From the NCBI GenBank assembly GCA_934351835.1, contig CAKRJP010000002.1:140403-204402 (forward strand): a stretch of DNA of 64,000 nucleotides, read 5' to 3'. The stretch's first letter is position 1. Each line of letters starts with the position of its first letter. Below, piece after piece: positions 25,977-33,623 of the stretch. The stretch comes from an uncultured Lachnospiraceae bacterium (lineage in GTDB: Bacteria; Bacillota; Clostridia; Lachnospirales; Lachnospiraceae). Under the pieces are notes generated by a model, which was not told where the DNA came from, did no database searches, and saw nothing but the letters and a program-made list of their open reading frames with translations. Position numbers and translations under genes: made by a program.

Positions 25977-27028
25977 CTAATCTTTCCTCCATACTGATAA
26001 TATGCTGAACATGCCCCTTCGTTGGATACCATACAGGCTCCTACCGGATGCATTGGGTTACATGCGGTTCCAAAACATGGACAATCTGACGGTTTACATT
26101 TGCCCTGCAATACCTCACCGCACCTGCACGCCGGATTTTCTCTTCCTTTGATTGGTTCTATCTGGAAATGCTTTCTTGCATCGAATGCCTCGTATTCTTT
26201 TCGAAGTTTCATACCAGATTCCGGTATCATTCCCAATCCTCTCCATTCAGTATCACAAGATTCCATCAGGCGATCCACCAGTTCTTTCGCATTTTTACTT
26301 CCTTCTTTTGTCACAACTCTTGGATAGGCATTGACAAAAAACGGCTTACCTTCTTTAAATTTTTTCACAGCAACTGCAATTGCTGTCAGAAGTTCGTTTG
26401 CTGTAAATCCAGTAACGATTCCACTGATTCCTTCCTTTGTCAGCGATTCACAAAATGTTGTTCCTGTAATTGCATTGACATGTCCAGGGTATAAATACAC
26501 ATCCACACTGCCCTTTAACATGCGATAAGCACTTGGCATGGTTTTATTTGCTGTCAGAATCGTGAAATTCGAAAGTCCTGCCTCTTTCGCCTGTTCTACT
26601 GCAATGCAGCTTGACGGTGTGGTGGTCTCAAATCCTACCGACAAAAATACCACTTCTTTTTCCGGATGTTCTTTCGCATATTCCACGGCATCCGTCGGAG
26701 TATATACTACCTTGACATCTGCTCCTTCCGCTCTCGCCGATGCAAGGCTCTTCTCGCTTCCCGGTACGCGGATCAGATCGCCAAATGTACAGATCGTTGC
26801 ATGGTGGTCTGACGCCAGTTCTATTGCCTCATCAATAAATCCTACCGGTGTCACACACACCGGACATCCCGGTCCGGAAATCAGTTCAATCTGCTCCGGA
26901 AGGATCTTTCGTATCCCAAGTCTGAAAATTTCATGAGTGTGGGTTCCACAGACTTCCATGATCCGGAGTTTCGGACCATCATAAGACTGTATGATCTGCA
27001 ATGCCTTTTGTTTTACATCTTCTTTCAT
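25973..27028 (-). CDS. hypD: Hydrogenase maturation protein HypD
   Basis: HypD is the [4Fe-4S] scaffold that, with HypC, assembles Fe(CN)2CO. The 351-residue protein contains the family motifs CGTHTHEIFR, GPGCPVCVTP, and GFETTTP, and the C-terminal cluster region CRCGEVLQGKCKPSDCPCFG with several cysteines. It overlaps hypC and hypE by 4 nt each, so the three are translationally coupled. Confidence 0.96.
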   Translation of the reverse strand: MKEDVKQKALQIIQSYDGPKLRIMEVCGTHTHEIFRLGIRKILPEQIELISGPGCPVCVTPVGFIDEAIELASDHHATICTFGDLIRVPGSEKSLASARAEGADVKVVYTPTDAVEYAKEHPEKEVVFLSVGFETTTPSSCIAVEQAKEAGLSNFTILTANKTMPSAYRMLKGSVDVYLYPGHVNAITGTTFCESLTKEGISGIVTGFTANELLTAIAVAVKKFKEGKPFFVNAYPRVVTKEGSKNAKELVDRLMESCDTEWRGLGMIPESGMKLRKEYEAFDARKHFQIEPIKGRENPACRCGEVLQGKCKPSDCPCFGTACNPMHPVGACMVSNEGACSAYYQYGGKIR

Positions 27029-27237
27029 TCCAGAAGTCCCTCCATTACCTGTTCTGCTTCATCCTCGTCATCGTCCGTAATCTTTGCGATTGCTATTCCT
27101 GCGTGTACCATAACATAATCCCCCGGTTCTAAATCATTCAAAAGCTCGGCAGATACTTCACGTTTCGCCCCACTGACATCCACCAGTGCAGTTCCGGACT
27201 GCAGTTTCACAACTTTTCCTGATATTCCAACACACAT
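27025..27237 (-). CDS. hypC: Hydrogenase maturation chaperone HypC
   Basis: The 70-residue protein begins MCVGISGKVV, with the essential Cys2 that binds iron, and continues with the HypC/HupF beta-barrel pattern including the VDVSGAKREVSAELL and GDYVMVHAGIAIAKI stretches. HypC carries the Fe(CN)2CO unit with HypD and normally hands it to the large subunit of a [NiFe]-hydrogenase. No such subunit is in this window. Confidence 0.95.
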   Translation of the reverse strand: MCVGISGKVVKLQSGTALVDVSGAKREVSAELLNDLEPGDYVMVHAGIAIAKITDDDEDEAEQVMEGLLE

Positions 27238-27278
27238 CTTAGATTTCCTCCCTTTTCTTCTCTATCATAAATTCACTA

Positions 27279-29696
27279 TCATTGTCCTTTTCTACTTTCA
27301 TCCAGTGCAAAGGATGCATATAATGCCTGTCCAATGGAAATTCCTCCATCATTTGGCGGAATCATACGATGAATCAGCACCTGAAATCCATGCCGTTTCA
27401 ACATTTCTTCACAAAGTCCTAACAACAACGTATTCTGAAAAACACCTCCGCTCAGTGCAACTGTTGTGTTTCCGGTTTCCTTTCGGATTTCTATACAGCA
27501 TCGCAAAATCATCTCTGATAAACCTGCATGGAATTCATACGCAAGTTTATCCGCACCTGTTCCTTCTAAGCGTCTTCTCAGGATGTCCCCCACAAATGCC
27601 TTTGTATTCAGATAAATTCTGTCCTCCGTCTTTAGGATCCAGTCAAAATTCTCATCGCATCCTATATATTTTTCACGTTTTCCCATCGACTTTAAATAAT
27701 TTTCTGCATGATACTGTAACGCCATAGATGCCTCTCCCTCAAAAGTTGAGCTTTTTCTTATCCCCAATATCGCACTGACTGCATCAAAAAGCCTTCCGGC
27801 GCTGGTAGATTGCACACAATTGAGCCTTCTCTCAGCCATATGATACTGAATCTGAAAGGTTTGTCTGTCACACAGATCCAGTCGATTTATCACTTCCCAT
27901 GCTTCTTCCTTTTCTTCTGACAATCCATGGATCAGAGATACTGCTATTCTCCAGCCCTCTCTCGAAGATGCATCCCCTCCGATCTGTAAAAACGGCTGTA
28001 TCGACCCAAGTCGTTTAAATCCATGCACATCTGCCAGCAATATTTCACCACCCCAGATTGTGCCATCCATTCCGTATCCGGTTCCGTCAAAGGAAATTCC
28101 GATTACTGCTCTTAAATAATCGTTTTCTGCCATACAGGACAAAATATGTGCATAATGATGCTGTACCTGCAAAACCGGAATGTTTTTTTCTTTTCCTATG
28201 GTTTCTGCCACCTGTACTGACTGGTACAGTGGATGCATATCACAGGCAATCACTTCCGGAGTTGTCTCGAGAAGCGTTTCCATACGTTTCGTCGTTTCTT
28301 TTAAAGCATGGACGGTTCTGATATCTGCCAGATCCCCGATATATGGGGATGGATAATAGAGATTATTTACTCCGATGGTAAAACTGTTCTTTAGTTCTCC
28401 TCCGATTCCCAGCACACAATGCTTCTTTTTCTGAGATTTTTCCAAGTCAGCAGTTTCTGTGACCATAAACGGCAGTGGGGCATATCCTCTGGATCTGCGG
28501 ATCATGTATGGTTCACCTCGATAAATATCCATCACTGTATCATCTGCCCTCACCCGGATTTCCCGATCGTTCGACAATATCGCATCACACAAATGAGCCA
28601 GCGAAGTTTTCGCATCCTCATCAGTCCGGCAAATTGGTGCTCCTGAATCATTTCCGCTGGTCATTACCAGACAATCCGGCATCCCTATGCCATCCACGTA
28701 AGTAAATAATAAAAGCTGTACCGGAGCATAAGGGAGCATAACTCCCAGTTTTGAATTGTCCGGCGCACAACTTTCCGCTATATTTCCAGTTGATTTTTTC
28801 GGCAATAATAAAATCGGTTTCTGATGACCTGTCAGGATTTCTTCTAACTCTCCGGACAGTTCACACTCTCTATGCACCGTCTGTTCATTCTTCATCATCA
28901 CTGCGAACGGTTTCTTCGGACGATGCTTTAACTTTCTCAGTCTGTCAATAGCACTCTCACTGGTTGCGTCGCAGCAAAGATGAAATCCGCCGATTCCTTT
29001 TATCGCAATAATTCCTCCTTCGGATATGATCCGCCTTGCCTCAGTAATCGCTGTTCTGCCACGTTCTTTTCTTCCGATCAGATAAACTTCAGGTCCGCAA
29101 TCCGGACAACAGACCGGCTGTGCATCATATCTGCGAGATTTCGGATCATAGTACTCCCTCTCGCATTCCGGGCACATCGGGAACTTCTTCATACTGGTAC
29201 GCTCCCTGTCATAAGGCAGTGCATCCAATATCGTAAGTCTCGGTCCACAACAGGTGCAATTAATAAATGGATGCAGATATCTGCGGTTTTCCGGGTCAAA
29301 CAATTCTTTCTTGCATTCTTCGCAAATTGCAATATCCGGTGAGATAAATATTTCTCCTGCAGTTTTCTCACTTTCTATAATATCAAAGTCAGAATAAATA
29401 ATATCTGTTTGGATTTCATGAACATCAATCTTTAAAATCGCAGCCCTTCTTGGTGGTTTCTTTTCCAGGAGTTCCAGAAATCTCTCCGTCTGGATTTTCT
29501 TTCCCTGGGCTATGATTTCCACATAAGGGCCTTTGTTACAGACATTTCCACAAATCCCTCTCTCCATCGCATGACGGCTGACCGTCGGCCGAAAACCGAC
29601 CCCCTGGACCACTCCGTATACCCGGATCCGAAATGTCTTTCGTTCATTCCCGTCTTCATTCATTTTTATTTTTTCAATCGCCTTTTCACTCTCCAT
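27279..29696 (-). CDS. hypF: Carbamoyltransferase HypF
   Basis: HypF makes a carbamoyl group from carbamoyl phosphate and ATP and loads it on HypE. The 805 residues carry all expected domains: acylphosphatase at about 20-110 (RVYGVVQGVGFRP), two zinc-finger CxxC pairs at about 125-205 (CEECKKE, CTCCGP, CPECERE, CCPDCGP), a YrdC-like domain (KRPKKPFAVM-type), and the C-terminal Kae1-like domain with VQHHYAHILSCMAE and SGGVFQN. The gene is intact. It follows the 351-residue nitrogenase-like gene by 12 nt, which is an unusual neighbour for HypF. Confidence 0.96.
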   Translation of the reverse strand: MESEKAIEKIKMNEDGNERKTFRIRVYGVVQGVGFRPTVSRHAMERGICGNVCNKGPYVEIIAQGKKIQTERFLELLEKKPPRRAAILKIDVHEIQTDIIYSDFDIIESEKTAGEIFISPDIAICEECKKELFDPENRRYLHPFINCTCCGPRLTILDALPYDRERTSMKKFPMCPECEREYYDPKSRRYDAQPVCCPDCGPEVYLIGRKERGRTAITEARRIISEGGIIAIKGIGGFHLCCDATSESAIDRLRKLKHRPKKPFAVMMKNEQTVHRECELSGELEEILTGHQKPILLLPKKSTGNIAESCAPDNSKLGVMLPYAPVQLLLFTYVDGIGMPDCLVMTSGNDSGAPICRTDEDAKTSLAHLCDAILSNDREIRVRADDTVMDIYRGEPYMIRRSRGYAPLPFMVTETADLEKSQKKKHCVLGIGGELKNSFTIGVNNLYYPSPYIGDLADIRTVHALKETTKRMETLLETTPEVIACDMHPLYQSVQVAETIGKEKNIPVLQVQHHYAHILSCMAENDYLRAVIGISFDGTGYGMDGTIWGGEILLADVHGFKRLGSIQPFLQIGGDASSREGWRIAVSLIHGLSEEKEEAWEVINRLDLCDRQTFQIQYHMAERRLNCVQSTSAGRLFDAVSAILGIRKSSTFEGEASMALQYHAENYLKSMGKREKYIGCDENFDWILKTEDRIYLNTKAFVGDILRRRLEGTGADKLAYEFHAGLSEMILRCCIEIRKETGNTTVALSGGVFQNTLLLGLCEEMLKRHGFQVLIHRMIPPNDGGISIGQALYASFALDESRKGQ

Positions 29697-29708
29697 AAGT
29701 TACACCCA

Positions 29709-30764
29709 CTAGAACATTCTTCCTGAACATGCGAAATGAGGAATATCAAAAAATATCGTTTTCTCATTGAACATCGGCTTTAACATAGAATCAGCAATCA
29801 CATGTGTATATCCACCCTCTCTCGCCAATTCCAGAAGATCGTCCTCCTGCTTCAGGGAAATATCGTTCTTTTCCTTTAATGTCGGTTTCATCATAAAAAA
29901 ACTTGCCACCGTGATTTCTTCTGTCTCTGAAAAATGCTCTCTGATTTTCTCCCGAAGTTCATTCGCCAGCACCTGTTGGTGTATAATCAAAATCTTTCTG
30001 ACATCTTTCGTTTCAGACAATTTCAATTTTCCAAACAGCTCTTCTAATAGTATATTCTCCAATGGATAAGTAACTTCATATGGTATTCCGAAACGTTTTT
30101 CAAGCTCTCTGGCTGCTTTCAGTCCGGACGGTGATACTACCAGATTTTTTTCAGCTGCCGATGCACGCTTCACTGCATCCAGTCCATCTCCCAGCCCATA
30201 GCATGCAATCTTTTTGTCCGGATATTTTTCTTCTATTTTCTTCTTAAACTCAAGGTCACTGACCGACAGCGGAGTTGCTCCGATCACACCAAACATTCCT
30301 GATTCTGTATCTTTTTGCTCTTTCGCAAATGTCCGGAACAATTCCATATACGCCAGTTCTTCTCCTATATCATACTGACGCATTCCTGTGGTCTCCACCG
30401 TAAGGACCGGCAAACTCACCTTTTTTTCTGCCATTCGTTTCAACGCATGATAATCAGTTCCGATAACCGCCGGAACCGGAGTGCCAATGACACAGGCAAA
30501 TTCCGCCTTGATCTGTTCGGACGCTTCTTTTAACTTCTCTACTAATTTATCATCTCTTCCGAAAATGGCATCCATATCCCGGAGCCCCGCACTGAAAATA
30601 CAGCTTCTCTTTACGAACCATCTTGGTTCGTCGAATCCACAGACATTTCCGGTACATCCTCCGGCATCGCAGATAACCAGAATTCCACCCATCTCATACA
30701 GAACTGACGACGCTCCGGAGATATCCGGTGCAAACGGAGGCAGATATTTCCTCAAACCTTTCAT
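29709..30764 (-). CDS. Nitrogenase component-1-like protein (small type, pair A)
   Basis: The 351-residue protein has the same plan as the 401-residue protein of pair B: DISGASSVLYEMGGILVICD then AGGC at residues ~34-37, NVCGFDEPRW (C42), and FACVIGTPVPAVIGTDYHAL (C91) in place of the NifD CxxxLIGDD loop. The second half contains GVIGATPLSVSDLEFKKKIE. Such Cys placement suggests an Fe-S cluster shared with its partner. It starts 1 nt after the stop of the 430-residue gene. Canonical FeMo-cofactor ligands are not seen. Function unknown. Confidence 0.82.
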   Translation of the reverse strand: MKGLRKYLPPFAPDISGASSVLYEMGGILVICDAGGCTGNVCGFDEPRWFVKRSCIFSAGLRDMDAIFGRDDKLVEKLKEASEQIKAEFACVIGTPVPAVIGTDYHALKRMAEKKVSLPVLTVETTGMRQYDIGEELAYMELFRTFAKEQKDTESGMFGVIGATPLSVSDLEFKKKIEEKYPDKKIACYGLGDGLDAVKRASAAEKNLVVSPSGLKAARELEKRFGIPYEVTYPLENILLEELFGKLKLSETKDVRKILIIHQQVLANELREKIREHFSETEEITVASFFMMKPTLKEKNDISLKQEDDLLELAREGGYTHVIADSMLKPMFNEKTIFFDIPHFACSGRMF

Positions 30765-30765
30765 A

Positions 30766-32058
30766 CTATCTTTCCACCTTTCCAGCTTCCGCTAATTGCT
30801 CAAATAATACTTTTACGCCCGCATATCCAAATGGCTGAATATCCGACTGCCAATGCACCGATGCTACTCCCGGATGATAATAAGCCGCATCTTTTCCTAT
30901 CACAAAATCAATCGCAGTCTGCGGCTGATAGAATGTCATGGACGGCTCCAGATTCGAATAAATCTTTGTCTTCGGACTTATCTTTGCCAATAGATCTATA
31001 AAACTAAAATTTTCTGCATTTGGTGTTCCATAGACAGCTGCTACCGTAAAACCATATTTGACCAGGGCCAGAGCCAGCTCAAACGGATCTCCGTTCATAA
31101 ACTCTCCCACCGCAAAGGTTGCATCCGGATACTTCTTTTTAAATCGTTCCACTGCCTGCTCTGCCGCATGTTGATATCCACTGTCGTTAAATTTTACGCC
31201 AAGCGCCGCTCCCAGAGCTGCATACTGGCTGGCGATCTTATCAATCTGATACAATCTCTTTAACTCAATAAATGGAATCTGTAATCTTTTTTCGATATCC
31301 AGAGCTGCAAATCTCGCCTCCGCATTCAATACCAGATTAAAATTCGCCTCTGCCATCTTTTCATATTCTTCATAGTCTCTACAGGTTCCCAATTCCCGGA
31401 TATTTTTTACTCCCGCAGTTCTTAACAGATCATATATTTCACAGTCGGCAATCAGCGGAGCGAAATATCCTAACAGATTAACGCTGCTCCCTCGTTTCTT
31501 CATTGGCTTTAAAAGCGAATATAAGGATTGCCGTACATGTACCATTGGCGGCTTTCTGCCTTCCCTGGTCAGCGCATACATATAGCATGGTCGTACCGGT
31601 ATTCCAGCTGCTTCTTCTGCCTTATGGCAGACCCTCTCCATATCCGTCCCCAGAAGTGCATCCACACAGGTAATGCATATCATAACGACCGATGGCTTTT
31701 CTTTACAGACTTCAATAATCTCTTTCACTGCCTGCGGAATTTTCTTTAAATGCTTTCCCGTCACCAGATCATTCTCTTCCATCTCCAGATAAAAAACTCT
31801 TCCCTGATATTCTTCTGCATTTCCAAGTCCCGTCGTGTTTCTTCCGCAGCACCCCGGCGATACTAAAAGCATCACAGATCCCGGAATAGAAAGTCCCGCT
31901 CTCTTGACACCGAATCCTTCTGCTCCCGGTGAGTTGAATGCAAGCGTTGCCGGAGAACTGTAGATCAGATGAGTGTTCGTCTGATATTCCTTCGGAAGAT
32001 TTGAAAAACCGGCATTCGCCAGTTCTTCTGTTGTATTGTAAAACGGCTCTGTGCTCAT
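30766..32058 (-). CDS. Nitrogenase component-1-like protein (large type, pair A)
   Basis: The 430-residue protein begins directly after the NifH-like gene. Landmarks are AFNSPGAEGFGVKRAG, SPGCCGRNTTG (two adjacent Cys near residue 70), ICITCVDALLGTDMERVC matching the CxxxLLGTD loop, and GEFMNGDPFELALALVKYGF, a typical second-domain Rossmann stretch of the NifDKEN family. It is paralogous to the 462-residue protein of pair B. By position and pairing it is a likely electron acceptor of the NifH-like protein. Confidence 0.82.
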   Translation of the reverse strand: MSTEPFYNTTEELANAGFSNLPKEYQTNTHLIYSSPATLAFNSPGAEGFGVKRAGLSIPGSVMLLVSPGCCGRNTTGLGNAEEYQGRVFYLEMEENDLVTGKHLKKIPQAVKEIIEVCKEKPSVVMICITCVDALLGTDMERVCHKAEEAAGIPVRPCYMYALTREGRKPPMVHVRQSLYSLLKPMKKRGSSVNLLGYFAPLIADCEIYDLLRTAGVKNIRELGTCRDYEEYEKMAEANFNLVLNAEARFAALDIEKRLQIPFIELKRLYQIDKIASQYAALGAALGVKFNDSGYQHAAEQAVERFKKKYPDATFAVGEFMNGDPFELALALVKYGFTVAAVYGTPNAENFSFIDLLAKISPKTKIYSNLEPSMTFYQPQTAIDFVIGKDAAYYHPGVASVHWQSDIQPFGYAGVKVLFEQLAEAGKVER

Positions 32059-32817
32059 TTAATTCTCCTTTTCTCTCTCTAATGTTTTTGCAAGATTTAT
32101 GAAAATCTGACTAATCTCGGACGCTTCATCTCCCTGCACAACCGTCATGCCCTGATCTTCATACCTGGTAATATCATTGCTTCTCGGAATTTCCCCCAAA
32201 ATTTTCAACCCATTTTCTTCTGCAAATTTCTGAACCTTCTCTGTCTCATTTTCTACATTTCTGTGATTTAAAATAATGCCGCTGACAGATGCATAATTGC
32301 GGTCTTCAAAATTTTTCACTGCCTGATAAATGTTATTTGCCGCATATAACGCCATCTTCTCCCCCGAAGTCACGATAACTACCTGTTCAGCATAGCCCTC
32401 TCGGATCGGTGCCGCAAATCCTCCACAGACAACATCACCTAAAACATCGTAAAGCACTACATCCGGTTTCCAGGTCTCGAAAAGCTCCAGATCTTCTAAC
32501 AACTGAAACGTTGCGATAATCCCACGCCCCGCGCAACCAAGTCCCGGTGTCGGTCCTCCGGTCTCGATACACAAGACCCCTCCGTAACCTATCTTTGAAA
32601 TATCTTCGATTGTTTCCGGATCCTCGTCCATCTCTCTCATATAATTCATAACCGGCAAAAGAGGTTCACCGCCCAACAGATTGATCGTCGAATCTGCTTT
32701 CGGATCACATCCGATCTGGATGACCCGTTTCCCCATACTGGCAAACGCAGCTGCCAGATTACTGGTCACCGTAGATTTTCCGATCCCGCCTTTTCCGTAA
32801 ATTGCAATTTTTAACAC
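32059..32817 (-). CDS. NifH-like nitrogenase iron protein homologue
   Basis: A 252-residue homologue of the nitrogenase/protochlorophyllide-reductase Fe protein, an ATP-dependent homodimeric electron donor. It has the P-loop YGKGGIGKST (7-16), CDPKADST, and both cluster ligands: C95 in ETGGPTPGLGCAGRG and C131 in DVLGDVVCGGFA. It should therefore bind the bridging [4Fe-4S] cluster and couple ATP hydrolysis to electron delivery. The GTG start at 32817 is chosen because GGGAGG lies 8 nt before it; the frame extends further upstream only through a terminator. It is the first gene of a ~16-kb operon and pairs with the adjacent component-1-like genes. Canonical nif genes are absent. Confidence 0.92.
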   Translation of the reverse strand: MLKIAIYGKGGIGKSTVTSNLAAAFASMGKRVIQIGCDPKADSTINLLGGEPLLPVMNYMREMDEDPETIEDISKIGYGGVLCIETGGPTPGLGCAGRGIIATFQLLEDLELFETWKPDVVLYDVLGDVVCGGFAAPIREGYAEQVVIVTSGEKMALYAANNIYQAVKNFEDRNYASVSGIILNHRNVENETEKVQKFAEENGLKILGEIPRSNDITRYEDQGMTVVQGDEASEISQIFINLAKTLEREKEN

Positions 32818-32830
32818 TTTTATTTCCTCC

Positions 32831-32869
32831 CAAAAAAAGAATGTGCCTTCCCGCTCTGCGAAAAGACAC
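32831..32869 (-). terminator. Attenuator-like terminator directly before the NifH-like gene
   Basis: On the minus strand a 12-bp stem (32858-32869 with 32843-32854, including three G-U pairs) closes an AGA loop and is followed by ATTCTTTTTTT. The ribosome site GGGAGG begins immediately after. Since the promoter lies about 100 nt upstream, this stem would end most transcripts unless it is prevented from forming, which implies conditional antitermination. Confidence 0.8.
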
Positions 32870-32968
32870 ATAATGATATAGTTATAGCCTTTATTTTATT
32901 CATAAACTATCATATGTAGTCTTCCGGATCGAACTTATATCTTTCCGTCAGAGGTTCATTTATCGTCT

Positions 32969-32997
32969 ATTATAACAAAAGAACTATAGAATTTCAA
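32969..32997 (-). promoter_or_regulatory. Promoter of the NifH-like/Hyp/Hyd operon
   Basis: TTGAAA (32992-32997) and TATAAT (32969-32974) on the minus strand are exactly 17 nt apart. Transcription would begin near 32962, leaving a leader of about 145 nt (32818-32962) that ends in the attenuator hairpin. No riboswitch class is recognised in the leader by eye. Confidence 0.75.
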
Positions 32998-33041
32998 CGA
33001 ATGTCTGGTGGTTTTCACCAGATATACCGATAAATATTTTT

Positions 33042-33401
33042 TTAACAGCAAGACACTTCCTGAAGCAATGGTACTTCTTCGTCAAACTCTTCCATATAGT
33101 ACACAACAGCATTGATAAACTCCGCGTTACCCGGACATTTCTCGGCCCTGTAACCCAGGATTTCACGGATGTATTCCGGATTATTCTGCCAACAGCGGTT
33201 AATCGCTGTCCGGATATTCCTCTCCACACAAAATTCTGTCGTACCATGTTTCTGTGCGATCATCGGATAGATTTCCTTAGTGATAAATACATGTCTGCCC
33301 TGTTTTCTCTGTACAAGGCGAATAGCATCTCTCAGATAAATATAACCGGTATGTCGCCTGTTCACTCCACATTTTCGTAAAATTCTGATCTCCACTTTCA
33401 T
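33042..33401 (-). CDS. Stand-alone Spo0A C-terminal DNA-binding domain protein
   Basis: The 119-residue protein matches the effector domain of Spo0A: a HTGYIYLRDAIRLV helix, ITKEIYPMIAQKHGTT and the recognition-helix stretch CVERNIRTAINRCW. There is no receiver domain or phosphorylatable Asp, and the N-terminal ~15 residues (Arg/Lys/Cys rich) replace it. It ends about 45 nt upstream of the promoter of the NifH-like operon and is transcribed in the same direction. Such orphan domains occur in Lachnospiraceae and presumably bind 0A-box-like sites; the targets are unknown. Confidence 0.85.
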   Translation of the reverse strand: MKVEIRILRKCGVNRRHTGYIYLRDAIRLVQRKQGRHVFITKEIYPMIAQKHGTTEFCVERNIRTAINRCWQNNPEYIREILGYRAEKCPGNAEFINAVVYYMEEFDEEVPLLQEVSCC

Positions 33402-33453
33402 AATCTCATCCCCTGTTCTAACAATCAGTCTGGCATTTTCAGCCCTCCTTAAC

Positions 33454-33482
33454 TTGACCTTCCGATTGTTGATTATTATAAT
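33454..33482 (+). promoter_or_regulatory. Promoter upstream of the XRE regulator gene
   Basis: TTGACC (33454-33459) and TATAAT (33477-33482) on the plus strand have a 17-nt spacer. Transcription would start near 33489, about 135 nt before the regulator start. No gene or other site is seen in the leader. Confidence 0.65.
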
Positions 33483-33623
33483 TATTGTTAAGGAAAATTT
33501 TATTTTCTAACTATATTTTACTTGAATTAAAGTGCAATTTCTTGACCAAAAACATCTGATTTTATCGAAAAATAAATGTCAAATAGTCAGCTTCTTAACC
33601 TTTCTATCCCAGGGGGTTAATTT

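Noticed and set aside
22098..32817. A canonical nitrogen-fixation (nif) cluster
   Set aside because: Although NifH-like and NifD/K-like proteins are present, nifB, nifE/N with usual motifs, nifV and FeMo-cofactor ligands are not seen; the component-1 proteins are too short and divergent.
32818..32871. Longer N-terminus for the NifH-like protein
   Set aside because: The upstream codons run through the attenuator stem and T-tract; the GTG at 32817 has a strong ribosome site and gives the standard NifH N-terminus.
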